64,000 nucleotides of DNA from Lysobacterales bacterium 66-474 (GCA_001899805.1 MKWP01000015.1:620001-684000); one strand, 5' to 3'. Shown: positions 1 through 8,816, numbered from the stretch's first letter. The notes: a model not told the origin generated them from the letters alone. Program-made: numbers and translations.

Positions 1-1
1 C

Positions 2-799
2 GCCGTGACCGGCGGCAAGGGCGGCGTCGGCAAATCCTGCGTCGCCGTGAACCTCGGCCTGGCGCTGTCGATGGCCGGGCGCGACACCCTGCTGCTGGAC
101 GCCGACCTCGGGCTCGCCAACGTCGACGTGCTGCTGGGCCTGCAGCCCAAGTGCAACATCGCCAACCTGCTGGCCGGAGACTGCGGCATCGAGGACCTGG
201 TGCTCGACGCCGCGCACGGATTGAAAGTAGTGCCGGCCACTTCCGGCAAGCGGAACATGGTGCAAATGTCGCAATCGGAATACGCCGCGGTGATCCGCGC
301 CTTCGACGACTACCCGCAGCCGCCGGAATTCCTGATCGTGGATACCGCCGCCGGCATCTCCAGCAGCGTGTCGATGTTCGCCGCCGCGGCCGACGACGTG
401 CTGGTGGTAGCCTGCGACGAACCCGCCTCGCTGACCGATGCCTACGCGCTGATCAAGGTGCTGGCGCGCGAATGCGGCGTGCGCAACTTCAAGGTGGTCG
501 CCAACATGGTCTACAACGCCAGCCACGGCCGTCAGTTGTTCGAGAAACTCGAGCGGGTCGCCACGCGTTTCCTCGACGTCACCCTCGAATTCACCGGCGT
601 GGTCCCGCACGACGAACAGCTGCGCCGCGCGGTGCGCCGCCAGATGGGGGTGGTCGACGCCTGGCCGGGCAGCCCGTCCGCGCTGGCGTTCAAGAAACTG
701 GCGATGGCTGCCGATAACTGGGATGAATCGCCCGACGCGCACGGCCGGATCGGGTTCTTCGCGGAACACCGCATGGTCCGCGGGGAGCAGGTCGCATGA
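2..799 (+). CDS. flhG: Flagellar number regulator FlhG/FleN, MinD-type ATPase (5' end cut off)
   Basis: This is a P-loop ATPase of the MinD/ParA class that limits flagellar number and works with FlhF at the cell pole. The window opens inside the deviant Walker A motif (GGKGGVGKS), so the first residues lie outside; the frame is open to the window edge and the apparent GTG at base 5 is only an internal valine codon. The DADLGLANVDVLLG stretch and the IVDTAAGIS Walker B region are those of FlhG/FleN rather than cell-division MinD. Immediately downstream, overlapping by four bases, is fliA, the usual arrangement in polar flagellates of the Pseudomonas/Xanthomonas type. An upstream flhF is expected but cannot be seen. 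Confidence 0.93.
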   Translation, partial: AVTGGKGGVGKSCVAVNLGLALSMAGRDTLLLDADLGLANVDVLLGLQPKCNIANLLAGDCGIEDLVLDAAHGLKVVPATSGKRNMVQMSQSEYAAVIRAFDDYPQPPEFLIVDTAAGISSSVSMFAAAADDVLVVACDEPASLTDAYALIKVLARECGVRNFKVVANMVYNASHGRQLFEKLERVATRFLDVTLEFTGVVPHDEQLRRAVRRQMGVVDAWPGSPSALAFKKLAMAADNWDESPDAHGRIGFFAEHRMVRGEQVA

Positions 800-1527
800 A
801 CGCGAGCGCCGAATACCTGCAGGTGCAGCGCCTGTCGGACGAAGAACTGGTGCGGGTGCACACGCCGCTGGTGCACCGCATCGCCTACCACCTGATGGCA
901 CGCCTGCCGCCGAGCGTGGACGTGCATGACCTGATCCAGTCGGGAATGATCGGCCTGCTGGAAGCGGCGAAAAATTTCACGCCGGGGCGCGCGGCGAGCT
1001 TCGAAACCTTCGCCGGCATCCGCATCCGCGGCGCGATGCTGGACGAACTTCGCAAGAGCGACTGGACGCCGCGCTCGGTGCACCGCAAGGTCCGCGAACT
1101 GACCGAAGCGACGCGCCAGGTGGAGTACGAAAGCGGCGGCGATGCCGATACCTCCGAAGTGATGCGAAGGATGGGCATCGACAGCAACGAATACAACCAG
1201 ATCCTGGCGGACGCAGCGACTTCGCGGGTGCTGAGCCTGTCCGGTTCCGAAAACGAAGACGGCGCCGCCATGGACGTGGCCGACACCGCGAGCCTCGGCC
1301 CGGCCGAAGGCCTTGAAGACGGCGGGATGCGCGAGGCGCTGGCGGAGGCCATCGAGCAATTGCCGGAACGCGAAAAGCTGGTGATGTCGCTGTACTACGA
1401 CGAGGAGTTGAACCTCAAGGAAATCGGCGCGGTGCTCGGCGTCAGCGAGTCCCGCGTCTGCCAGATCCACGGACAGGCGGTGGTCCGGCTGCGTGCGCGC
1501 ATGCACGGCTGGTGCGACAACGAATGA
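796..1527 (+). CDS. fliA: Flagellar sigma factor FliA (sigma-28)
   Basis: RNA polymerase sigma factor for late flagellar and chemotaxis genes. The 243-residue product has the normal FliA length. Region 2 is seen around residues 15-85 (VDVHDLIQSGMIGLLEA, then a RIRGAMLDELRKSDW segment), and region 4 with its helix-turn-helix lies near residues 190-238 (LNLKEIGAVLGVSESRVCQ). The ATG overlaps the flhG stop (ATGA), implying translational coupling. A short 20-base gap separates it from cheY. Anti-sigma factor FlgM is not in the window. Confidence 0.96.
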   Translation: MNASAEYLQVQRLSDEELVRVHTPLVHRIAYHLMARLPPSVDVHDLIQSGMIGLLEAAKNFTPGRAASFETFAGIRIRGAMLDELRKSDWTPRSVHRKVRELTEATRQVEYESGGDADTSEVMRRMGIDSNEYNQILADAATSRVLSLSGSENEDGAAMDVADTASLGPAEGLEDGGMREALAEAIEQLPEREKLVMSLYYDEELNLKEIGAVLGVSESRVCQIHGQAVVRLRARMHGWCDNE

Positions 1528-1547
1528 ACGACGTGTGGGAGTTGTGA

Positions 1548-1946
1548 GTGGACAAGAACATGAAAATCCTGGTGGTGGACGATTTTTCCACCATGCGCCG
1601 GATCGTCCGCAACCTGTTGGCCGAACTCGGCTTCGCCACCGCCAACATGCAGGAGGCCGACGACGGCAACAGCGCGCTGACGGCGCTGCGTTCCAGCCAC
1701 GTCGATTTCGTGGTCACCGACTGGAACATGCCGGGCATGACCGGCATCGACCTGCTGCGCTCGATCCGCGCCGATCCGGCGCTGAAGGCGCTGCCGGTGC
1801 TGATGGTCACCGCCGAGAACAGCCGCGAGCAGATCATCGCCGCCGCGCAGGCCGGCGTGAACGGCTACATCGTCAAGCCGTTCACCGCCGTCACCCTCAA
1901 GGAAAAGATCGACCGCATCTTCGAGCGGCTGGTCGCCGCCGGCTGA
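1548..1946 (+). CDS. cheY: Chemotaxis response regulator CheY
   Basis: Single-domain receiver of 132 residues that carries the phosphoryl signal from CheA to the flagellar switch. The acidic pair D11-D12, the phosphoacceptor D58 (VVTDWNMPG), the conserved Thr after it (VTAEN) and Lys near residue 110 (YIVKPF) are all present. The start is a GTG; the internal ATG four codons later is a possible alternative. It is followed directly by cheZ and cheA, as in other gammaproteobacterial polar flagellar systems. Confidence 0.96.
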   Translation: MDKNMKILVVDDFSTMRRIVRNLLAELGFATANMQEADDGNSALTALRSSHVDFVVTDWNMPGMTGIDLLRSIRADPALKALPVLMVTAENSREQIIAAAQAGVNGYIVKPFTAVTLKEKIDRIFERLVAAG

Positions 1947-1953
1947 CCACGAC

Positions 1954-2598
1954 ATGGACACGACCGTCAACAACGCGGCATCCGCCGCCCTGCCGCCCGA
2001 ACTGCGCGCGCTGCTCGAAACCCGCGACGCGGACGCCTTCGAGGCTTCGCTGGACGCGCTGTTCGCGCGCCGCCAGCAGGATCTGTTCCGTGCCTTGGGA
2101 CATTTGACCCGCGACTTGCACGAGTCGGTCGTCAACCTCACCCGCGAAGCCGGACAACCGCCGGCCGGCGCACGGGAAACGCGCAGACGCTTGCAGGAGG
2201 CACTGGAAATGACCGCCGGCGCCGCACACGACAACCTTGCGATGGTCGAGCGCCTGCGCCCGCAAGCCGAGCATCTGGGCGGTGCGGCCCGTGCGGTCGC
2301 TGCCGCCGGGGCATCCAACCGGACCGCGGCACTGCGGCTCGCGCACGACAGCGAACGCTTCGCCGGCGCCTGCCTCGAGGATTTCACGCGGCTGGTCGAG
2401 AAACAGTCGTGGCAGGACCTGTCCGGCCAGCGCCTGCAACAGGTTTCGCAATTCATCGACAAGGTCGAAGGCGCACTGCTGAAACTGGTGCGCATCACCG
2501 GCAGCGTCGGCGGCGTGCCGGCCACGCTCGAGTCGCACACCCAACGCGCTTCGACCCAGGATGAAGTCGATCGCCTGCTCTCCGAATTCGGGTTCTAG
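1954..2598 (+). CDS. cheZ: CheY-P phosphatase CheZ
   Basis: CheZ accelerates dephosphorylation of CheY-P. The 214-residue product is mostly helical. The active-site region is visible as KQSWQDLSGQRLQQVSQFIDK (residues about 149-169), containing the DLSGQ-type sequence with the catalytic Gln, and the extreme C-terminus (DEVDRLLSEFGF) matches the CheY-binding tail of the family. It lies seven bases after cheY and six bases before cheA, so the three genes are almost certainly co-transcribed. Confidence 0.94.
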   Translation: MDTTVNNAASAALPPELRALLETRDADAFEASLDALFARRQQDLFRALGHLTRDLHESVVNLTREAGQPPAGARETRRRLQEALEMTAGAAHDNLAMVERLRPQAEHLGGAARAVAAAGASNRTAALRLAHDSERFAGACLEDFTRLVEKQSWQDLSGQRLQQVSQFIDKVEGALLKLVRITGSVGGVPATLESHTQRASTQDEVDRLLSEFGF

Positions 2599-2604
2599 GG
2601 TCCG

Positions 2605-4623
2605 ATGAGCGCGGCGATCGACAATGAAGTGCTGGACGCCTTCCTGGTCGAGGCCGGGGAACTGCTGGACACGCTGGGCGACCAGTTGATCGCACTGGAG
2701 GCCGATCCGCACGACGCCGAAACGCTGAATTCCGTGTTTCGCGCCTTCCACACCGTCAAGGGCGGCGCGGGTTTCCTGGCGGTGCGTCCGATGGTGGAAC
2801 TGTGCCACCACGCCGAAGACCTGCTCAACGAAGCGCGCAACCGGCGTTGCGAGCTGCACCCGTCGCACATCGACAGCCTGTTGAAGGTGCTGGATGCCCT
2901 GCTCGCGATGATGCAGGCGCTGCGCGACGAAAACGAGGTGCAACCGGCGCCGCCCGAACTGATGCGGCAGTTGCAGACGCGCTCGCCGGAGGCGGATTCC
3001 GCGCAGCCCGCAACGTCGGTCTCCGTCGTGGCACCGCCCGCCACCGCCAAGACCGATGCGGCCCCGGGCGACGAAATCGAAGCCGCGTTCGTGGCGATGC
3101 TGGAGGGTGCGAACGACGCGCCTGCAAGCAGCGACGCAATCAGCGACGACGAATTCGAACGCCTGCTGGATGAACTGCACGGCGGCGGCCAGGCGCCCGG
3201 CGCCGAGCCGGCCGGCGGCAAGGACGCCATCGACGACAGCGAATTCGAAACGCTGCTCGACAACATCTACGGCAAGGGCGGCGCGCCGGGCATGGACCAC
3301 GGTGGAGGCATCGCATCCGCGCCTACGGCAAACACCGAAACCGCGTCGCCCGCATCCGCAGCGACGACCAGGCCCGCTTCGCCTGCAACGGAGACGCCGG
3401 CAGGCGCGCGCGCCGCGCGCGATGCCGCCGAACCGCACAAACACCGCGCCGACACCACCGTGCGCGTGGACACCGACCGCATCGATGCGCTGGTGAACGC
3501 CACCGGCGAACTGGTGCTGGTACGCAACCGCCTCGCCAACCTCACCGCGCGCGGCGCCAGCAGCGAGATGGAGCGCGCGGTCAACAACCTCGATCGCGTG
3601 GCCGGCGACCTGCAGGCCGCGGTGCTGCGCATGCGCATGGACCCCGTGGGACGCCTGTTCCAACGCTTCCCGCGCATCGTGCGCGACCTCGCCCGCCAGC
3701 TCGGCAAGCAGGTCGTGCTGGAACAGCGCGGCGAGGACACCCACCTCGACCGCACGCTGGTCGAATCGCTGGCCGACCCGCTAATCCACCTGTTGCGCAA
3801 TTCGGTCGACCACGGCATCGAGGACCCGGACGTGCGCGAGCGCGCCGGCAAGCCGCGCCAGGGCACGGTGACGTTGAGCGCCGGACAGGAAGGCGAACGC
3901 GTCGTCATCGGCATCGGCGACGACGGCCGCGGCATGGATCCCGGGGTACTGCGCCGCAAGGCCATCGAAAAGCAACTGCTCACCGCCGAGCAGGCCGAAC
4001 GCCTGACAACCCCGGAGTGCCTGGCGTTGATCTTCCGCCCCGGCTTCAGTACCCGCACCGAAATCTCCGACATCTCAGGCCGCGGCGTCGGCATGGACGT
4101 GGTCAAGACCAGCGTCGCGGCGCTGGGCGGCACCATCGACATCGAATCGACGCCCGGCGCAGGCACCATCATCCGCATCGGCATTCCGTTGACGCTCGCG
4201 ATCATGCGCGTGTTGATGGTGCGCGTCGCGGATCGCCAACTGGCGCTGCCGCTCGCCAACGTCACCGAAGTGTTCGAGCTCGATCCCGCGCAACTGCAGT
4301 GGCTGGACGGTCGCGTGGTGGTGGCGCATCGCGGCCGGCCTCTGCCGCTCAGCGACCTGGCCGCGTGGGCCGGCGTCGAAGCGGACGCGGACAGGAACGC
4401 GCACGTGGTGGTGGTGCATGTCGGCCACCGGCAACTCGGTTTCGTGGCGACGGAAGTGTTCGGCCGCGAGGAAGTGATGGTCAAGCCGCTGGGCGCGCAT
4501 TTGCAGGACCTGTCCGGCATCGCCGGCGCCACCATCACCGGCGACGGCCGCATTGCGCTGGTGCTGGACCTGCAGGCGCTGGCCGAGTCGCCGCTTCCGC
4601 CCCCCATGCGAGCGAGGGCCTGA
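2605..4623 (+). CDS. cheA: Chemotaxis histidine kinase CheA
   Basis: Sensor kinase core of the chemotaxis array, 672 residues. P1/Hpt occupies about residues 1-105 with phosphorylatable H49 in AFHTVKGGAG. A long acidic linker (about 105-280) follows, containing two related short motifs, SDDEFERLLDEL and DDSEFETLLDNI, and no recognisable P2 domain. The P3 dimerisation helices begin near residue 285 (VRVDTDRIDALVNATGEL). The P4 ATPase has its N box (LLRNSVDHGIEDP), G1 box (GDDGRGMDP) and G2 box (SGRGVGMDVVK), and a CheW-like P5 closes the protein. No cheB or cheR lies beside it; the next gene is the stator motC, whereas Pseudomonas has cheB at this spot. Confidence 0.96.
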   Translation: MSAAIDNEVLDAFLVEAGELLDTLGDQLIALEADPHDAETLNSVFRAFHTVKGGAGFLAVRPMVELCHHAEDLLNEARNRRCELHPSHIDSLLKVLDALLAMMQALRDENEVQPAPPELMRQLQTRSPEADSAQPATSVSVVAPPATAKTDAAPGDEIEAAFVAMLEGANDAPASSDAISDDEFERLLDELHGGGQAPGAEPAGGKDAIDDSEFETLLDNIYGKGGAPGMDHGGGIASAPTANTETASPASAATTRPASPATETPAGARAARDAAEPHKHRADTTVRVDTDRIDALVNATGELVLVRNRLANLTARGASSEMERAVNNLDRVAGDLQAAVLRMRMDPVGRLFQRFPRIVRDLARQLGKQVVLEQRGEDTHLDRTLVESLADPLIHLLRNSVDHGIEDPDVRERAGKPRQGTVTLSAGQEGERVVIGIGDDGRGMDPGVLRRKAIEKQLLTAEQAERLTTPECLALIFRPGFSTRTEISDISGRGVGMDVVKTSVAALGGTIDIESTPGAGTIIRIGIPLTLAIMRVLMVRVADRQLALPLANVTEVFELDPAQLQWLDGRVVVAHRGRPLPLSDLAAWAGVEADADRNAHVVVVHVGHRQLGFVATEVFGREEVMVKPLGAHLQDLSGIAGATITGDGRIALVLDLQALAESPLPPPMRARA

Positions 4624-4626
4624 GCC

Positions 4627-5367
4627 ATGGACGCATTGAGCCTGGTCGGGATCGTCCTCGCCTTCCTGATGCTGATCCTCGGCACGGTCCTGCATGGCAG
4701 CAGCATCGAATCGCTGTGGAACATCTCGGCGTTCATCATCGTGTTCGGCGGCACCGCCGCCGCGGTGCTGCTGCACACGCCGATGCCGGTGGTCAGGCGC
4801 GCGCTGTCGATCGTGCGCTGGGTGTTCAGCCCGCCGCGCCTGCACGCGCGCGACCTGGTCAGCCGCATCGTCGGCTGGAGCGAAATCTCGCGCCGCCAGG
4901 GCCTGCTCGGCCTCGAACCCAGCATCGACAAGGAAACCGATCCGCTGATCAGGAAGGGCCTGCAACTGCTGGTGGACGGCACCGAGCCGGAAATCATCCG
5001 CAGCGTGCTGGAAGTGGAAATCAGCACCCGCGAGCACACCGACATGGACGCGGCCAGGATGTTCGAACACGCCGGCGTGTACTCGCCGACCATGGGCATC
5101 ATCGGCGCCGTGATGGGCCTGATCGCGGTGATGCAGAACCTCGCCGATCCCGGCAAGCTCGGCCACGGCATCGCCGCGGCGTTCGTGGCCACGATCTACG
5201 GCATCGCCCTCGCCTACCTGTTGATGCTGCCGACCGCGGCCAAGCTGAAGAGCATCACGCGCAGCCGCGCGCAGCTCGGCGAGCTGCTGGTCGAAGGCCT
5301 GATTTCGATCGCGCAGGGCGACAACCCGCGCCACATCGAGAACAAGCTCAAGGGTTTCCTGTCATGA
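4627..5367 (+). CDS. motC: Flagellar stator protein, MotA/MotC type
   Basis: Inner-membrane proton-channel subunit of the flagellar motor, 246 residues, MotA/TolQ/ExbB family. Membrane segments are visible at the N-terminus (residues about 3-22 and 30-48) and near 150-200 around the conserved SPTMGIIGAVMGLIAVMQNL sequence. The position between cheA and a MotB-like gene, and linkage to the chemotaxis operon, match the MotCD stator of Pseudomonas rather than a free-standing motAB. It overlaps the next gene by four bases (ATGA). Confidence 0.92.
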   Translation: MDALSLVGIVLAFLMLILGTVLHGSSIESLWNISAFIIVFGGTAAAVLLHTPMPVVRRALSIVRWVFSPPRLHARDLVSRIVGWSEISRRQGLLGLEPSIDKETDPLIRKGLQLLVDGTEPEIIRSVLEVEISTREHTDMDAARMFEHAGVYSPTMGIIGAVMGLIAVMQNLADPGKLGHGIAAAFVATIYGIALAYLLMLPTAAKLKSITRSRAQLGELLVEGLISIAQGDNPRHIENKLKGFLS

Positions 5368-6368
5368 GGAAACCGCGCCACGAGGAACACGTCGACAGCG
5401 AGAAGTGGGCGATTCCCTACGCCGACCTCATGACCTTGCTGCTGGCGTTTTTCGTGGTGATGTATTCGCTCTCGCAGATCAACGAATCCAAATACCGCGT
5501 GCTGGCCGAATCCATCAACGAGGCCTTCAACGGCACCGGCAAGGTGATCGAACCGATCGCGCCCGCGCAACCCGCAAGGCAGGTGCCGCTGCCCGACCAG
5601 GCACGCGCCGCGAACGCTTCGCCGATTTCGCAAATCGCGGTGCCGGTGGCGCCCCGCAACCTGCCGGTGCCCGGCCACGAGGGCGCGGCGGCCGACGCAA
5701 GCCAGGGCAAGGATGCGCACGCCGTCGACGCTGGCAACCCCGGCAACGGCGCGGCGGTCAGCCCCGGCAACGGCGCACAGGCGGCCAACCTCAAGACCAT
5801 TTCCACCGACGTGGCCAAGGCGCTCAAGCCCTGGGTGGACGCCAACCAGGTGGTCATCCGCGAAACCAGGCTGTGGCTGGAAATCGAGATCCGCACCGAC
5901 GTGCTGTTCCCCAGCGGCGTCGCACAGTTGACCGACTCCGCCCAGAAGGTGCTGGACGACGTGGCCGGCGTGCTGGGGCGCTTCCCCAACCCGATCCGGG
6001 TCGAGGGCTATACCGACGACCGCCCCATCAACACCTGGCGGTTCCCTTCCAACTGGGAATTGTCGGCCGCGCGTGCCGGCAGCGTGGCGCGCCTGTTCGG
6101 GGACCACGGCGTCGATCCCAGCCAGATCGCGATCTTCGGCTGGGGCGAATACCACCCGGTCGCCAGCAACGACACGCCGGAAGGCCGCAACCGCAATCGC
6201 CGCATTGCCATCGTGGTGCTGGGCGGCCAGGCCACGCAACGACGCGACTACGGCGATGACCGCCAAACCGCCGACGTTGCATCCGCGCCGACGCACGCTG
6301 CGGACAAGCCGGGCAGCACGCCGACCGGATCGACCGCGCCGGGGGCATCCGCGCACACGCCGCGGTGA
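5364..6368 (+). CDS. motD: Flagellar stator protein, MotB/MotD type
   Basis: Stator subunit that anchors the motor to peptidoglycan, 334 residues. A short cytoplasmic tail is followed by one membrane helix (about residues 15-37) carrying the essential proton-accepting Asp at D21 (PYADLMTLLLAFF). A proline/alanine-rich linker follows, then an OmpA-like peptidoglycan-binding domain (VEGYTDDRPI, NWELSAARAGSVARLF and the GRNRNRRI ending). The ATG at 5364 overlaps the motC stop and is chosen because the membrane helix begins 14 residues later; the open frame continues far upstream but only as antisense-type noise. It overlaps the following parA-like gene. Confidence 0.93.
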   Translation: MRKPRHEEHVDSEKWAIPYADLMTLLLAFFVVMYSLSQINESKYRVLAESINEAFNGTGKVIEPIAPAQPARQVPLPDQARAANASPISQIAVPVAPRNLPVPGHEGAAADASQGKDAHAVDAGNPGNGAAVSPGNGAQAANLKTISTDVAKALKPWVDANQVVIRETRLWLEIEIRTDVLFPSGVAQLTDSAQKVLDDVAGVLGRFPNPIRVEGYTDDRPINTWRFPSNWELSAARAGSVARLFGDHGVDPSQIAIFGWGEYHPVASNDTPEGRNRNRRIAIVVLGGQATQRRDYGDDRQTADVASAPTHAADKPGSTPTGSTAPGASAHTPR

Positions 6369-7144
6369 CCGGCATGCGCGTCTGGACCATCGCCAACCAG
6401 AAAGGCGGCGTCGGCAAGACCACCACCGTCGCGGCACTGGGCGGACTGTTCGCCGCTGCCGGCGAGCGCACGCTGCTGGTCGACATGGATCCGCACGCAT
6501 CCCTCACGCATTATTTCCGGATGGATGCGGAGCGCGCCGGCTTGTATCAGGTGTTCAACGAAGACCGCGGCACCCATGAACTCGCGCAAGCGACGGCGTT
6601 TCCCGGCCTGTCGCTGCTCGCGGCCAGTCCCGCGCTGGCCACGCTCGACCGCCAGTTCGGCGCGCGCAACGGCATGGGCCGCGTGCTGCAGAAGGCGCTG
6701 GCGGCGGCGGAAGCCGACTACGATCGCGTGTTGCTCGATTGTCCCCCGCTGCTCGGCATCCTGATGGTCAACGCGCTGGCCGCCAGCGAACGCGTGCTGA
6801 TCCCGACCCAGACCGAGTTTCTCGCCCTGCGCGGCCTCGAACGCATGCTGCAGACACTCGCGATGCTGGCGCGCTCGTCCGGCCACGCACTCGACCACCA
6901 CATCATTCCCACGCTCTACGACGCGCGCACGCACGCCTCGCGCAGCAGCATCGACCGGTTGCGCCAGACCTGGGGCGAACGCGTCACCCGCAATGAAATC
7001 CCGGTCGACACGCAGTTGCGCGAAGCCAGCCTCGCCGGCGTTCCCGCTGGGGAATGGCAGGCCTCGCGGCGCGGCGCGGCGGCCTACCAGTTGCTGTTCG
7101 ACGAGTTGTGCGCGCACGAAGACGTCGTGGAGGCGCTGCCATGA
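6365..7144 (+). CDS. ParA-family ATPase, chemotaxis array positioning (ParC-like)
   Basis: A 259-residue Soj/ParA-type ATPase with a deviant Walker A (NQKGGVGKTTT, residues about 11-21), Walker A' (LLVDMDPHASLT) and Walker B (VLLDCPPLLGI). In Vibrio and Pseudomonas the equivalent gene (ParC; Soj-like PA1462), encoded in the chemotaxis operon, places chemoreceptor arrays at the cell pole. Its location between the stator genes and two CheW-like genes supports that role rather than plasmid or chromosome partition, and no parB neighbour is present. The start is GTG 6365, overlapping motD by four bases; ATG 6374 is an alternative. Confidence 0.88.
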   Translation: MTGMRVWTIANQKGGVGKTTTVAALGGLFAAAGERTLLVDMDPHASLTHYFRMDAERAGLYQVFNEDRGTHELAQATAFPGLSLLAASPALATLDRQFGARNGMGRVLQKALAAAEADYDRVLLDCPPLLGILMVNALAASERVLIPTQTEFLALRGLERMLQTLAMLARSSGHALDHHIIPTLYDARTHASRSSIDRLRQTWGERVTRNEIPVDTQLREASLAGVPAGEWQASRRGAAAYQLLFDELCAHEDVVEALP

Positions 7145-7668
7145 ACGATGTCGCCGGCCACGATGCGGTGTTGTGCGATTACCTCGACGCATTGCTGGAA
7201 CCCTCGCCGCGATTGCCCGCCACGGCAACGGACGTTGCCACGCCGGCGTGGCGACTGTGCACGCTGGGACGGTTGCAACTGCTGCTGCCGGACCACGCGC
7301 TCGGCGCCGCCATCGCCTGCGCAAGCCTCGTGCAGGCGCCAAATGGTTGGCACCTTGCCCGCGTGCGCATCGACGAAACCGAATGGCATGTCGCCGAACT
7401 CGTGCGTTGCATCGCACCCGGCATGGCTGCCGTGCCGGTCGAAACCTTGATCCCCGTCACAGGCAGCGGCTGGATGCTGGGCGTTCCGGGACGGCCACAA
7501 CCGCTTTCGATGCCTGCGGACACCATCCAGTGGCGACCGCATCGCACTTCGCGCGCGTGGCTGGCCGGGATGAGTCGCGACGGCCGCTTCATGGCACTGG
7601 ATGTGCATACTCTGGTCGCACAGGCCGGCGAAACACTCGACGCCGGCATGGAGGGACCGACACCATGA
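7141..7668 (+). CDS. ParP-like CheW-domain protein
   Basis: A 175-residue protein weakly resembling CheW. The central part (WRLCTLGRLQLLLPDHALG and the following beta-rich segment) looks like a CheW fold, but the protein lacks the canonical N-terminal CheW signature of the next gene. Its position between parA and cheW equals that of ParP, which links ParC to CheA and array proteins in Vibrio, and PA1463 in Pseudomonas. Assignment as ParP is by context and partial similarity. It starts at ATG 7141, overlapping parA by four bases, and overlaps cheW by four bases. Confidence 0.72.
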   Translation: MNDVAGHDAVLCDYLDALLEPSPRLPATATDVATPAWRLCTLGRLQLLLPDHALGAAIACASLVQAPNGWHLARVRIDETEWHVAELVRCIAPGMAAVPVETLIPVTGSGWMLGVPGRPQPLSMPADTIQWRPHRTSRAWLAGMSRDGRFMALDVHTLVAQAGETLDAGMEGPTP

Positions 7669-8138
7669 ATGCCAATGCAGTCGCCACCACCCGCACGTGG
7701 CTGGGCTTCGAACTGGCGGGCCAGAACTACGCCGTGCCGCTGGCCGACGTGAACGAAATCATCCGTCCGGAACCGCCGACGCCGGTGCCGGGCGCACCCG
7801 ACGACGTGCTGGGCATCATCAACCTGCGCGGCAGCATCGTCACCGTGCTCGACGGTTGCCGCCGGCTCGGCCTTGCCGCCGCCAATGCCGCCCCCGATCC
7901 GAACCAGCGCCTGGTGATATTCCGTGGCGAATCCGGCCACGTCGGCATGCGCATCGACGCGCTGCAGGACGTGCTCGACCTGGACACCCGGGAAATGTTG
8001 CCGCCGCTGCCGGGGCGCGCCCTGCGCGTCGACGATCCGGTACTCGGTTCGCTGTACCACGACCACGCATTCATCGCGCTGCTGGACACCGGCAAGCTGT
8101 GCCGGCCGCGCGGCGCCGTTCTGGGAGCGGCTGCATGA
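7665..8138 (+). CDS. cheW: Chemotaxis coupling protein CheW
   Basis: Adaptor between chemoreceptors and CheA, 157 residues. The family signature is clear: GFELAGQNYAVPLADVNEII near residues 13-32, DDVLGIINLRGSIVTVLDG near 45-63, then RLVIFRGESGHVGMRID. The start at ATG 7665 overlaps the preceding gene (ATGA); the open frame upstream of it is spurious. It is the penultimate gene of the flagellar operon. Confidence 0.94.
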   Translation: MNANAVATTRTWLGFELAGQNYAVPLADVNEIIRPEPPTPVPGAPDDVLGIINLRGSIVTVLDGCRRLGLAAANAAPDPNQRLVIFRGESGHVGMRIDALQDVLDLDTREMLPPLPGRALRVDDPVLGSLYHDHAFIALLDTGKLCRPRGAVLGAAA

Positions 8139-8512
8139 ACCTCGACGTCATCCTCCTCGCCAGCCTGCTCGGCCTCGTGCTGGTGCAATTCGCGGTGATC
8201 CTGGTCGCGTGGCGACGGCTGTCGTGCAGGCTCGACGCCGTCGACGAAGCCCAGCAACGCGCCGCGAGCACCGACGTGCCGACCTCGATGCTGGTCACCG
8301 GCATGGCCCGCGTCGAGGCGCGCCTGCAGCAACTCGAACGCGCGCGCCAGCAACCCGCGCCCGCGCCGCAAGCGCCGTCCGACGATCGCGCCTACCAACT
8401 CGCGCAACGCATGGCCCGCGACGGCGCGGACGCCGCGCGCATCGCCGAATCCTGCGGCATCACCCAGCACGAAGCCGAACTGCTGGCGCGCCTGCACGCA
8501 CCGGCACGGTAA
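8135..8512 (+). CDS. DUF2802 membrane protein at the end of the chemotaxis operon
   Basis: A 125-residue protein with one N-terminal membrane helix (residues about 3-24, VILLASLLGLVLVQFAVILV), a predicted coiled-coil region (LDAVDEAQQRAAS, VEARLQQLERARQQ) and a C-terminal DUF2802 segment ending in a helix-turn-helix-like sequence (GADAARIAESCGITQHEAELL). The same family follows cheW in Pseudomonas (PA1465). The function is unknown; proximity suggests a role in flagella or chemotaxis. It overlaps cheW by four bases and is the last gene of the operon. Confidence 0.85.
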   Translation: MNLDVILLASLLGLVLVQFAVILVAWRRLSCRLDAVDEAQQRAASTDVPTSMLVTGMARVEARLQQLERARQQPAPAPQAPSDDRAYQLAQRMARDGADAARIAESCGITQHEAELLARLHAPAR

Positions 8513-8562
8513 AGCATCCCGTCAATCGGGCGCGATTCTTCGCCGCGCCGACGAGAAGAATG

Positions 8563-8636
8563 TGGAGGCCAGGGTCGGAATCGAACCGGCGTACGCGGAT
8601 TTGCAGTCCGCTGCATGACCACTCTGCCACCTGGCC
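8563..8636 (-). tRNA. tRNA-Cys (GCA)
   Basis: On the minus strand a 74-base cloverleaf can be read. The acceptor stem GGCCAGG pairs with CCTGGCC, followed by T and an encoded CCA. The anticodon loop CTGCAAA gives anticodon GCA, and the T arm carries GGTTCGATTCC. It lies 93 bases downstream of tRNA-Gly on the same strand and converges on the DUF2802 gene. Confidence 0.96.
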
Positions 8637-8698
8637 GGTGACGGCCGCGCTCGTGTCGAGGCGGTCAGCGGAACCGCGTCGCGCGGCCCCGAAACAAC

Positions 8699-8721
8699 AG
8701 ACCCCGGCCATGCCGGGGTCT
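8699..8721 (-). other. Perfect 10-bp hairpin between tRNA-Gly and tRNA-Cys
   Basis: AGACCCCGGC pairs perfectly with GCCGGGGTCT around a 3-base loop. On the minus strand it begins 8 bases after the end of tRNA-Gly and is followed by TGTTGTTTC, a weak U-rich run. It may be a leaky terminator or a processing signal in the tRNA transcript. A strong rho-independent terminator is not supported, because tRNA-Cys downstream has no obvious promoter of its own. Confidence 0.5.
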
Positions 8722-8729
8722 CGAAAACC

Positions 8730-8805
<76 letters not shown>

Positions 8806-8816
8806 GCGAGCCGGCA

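Noticed and set aside
1897-3744. Long open frame antisense to cheZ and cheA (615 codons), and similar long antisense frames elsewhere (for example 24672-27602 plus and 12648-14156 minus)
   Set aside because: High GC makes stop codons rare in shadow frames; the translations are rich in Arg/His/Ala without domains and lie over strongly supported genes.
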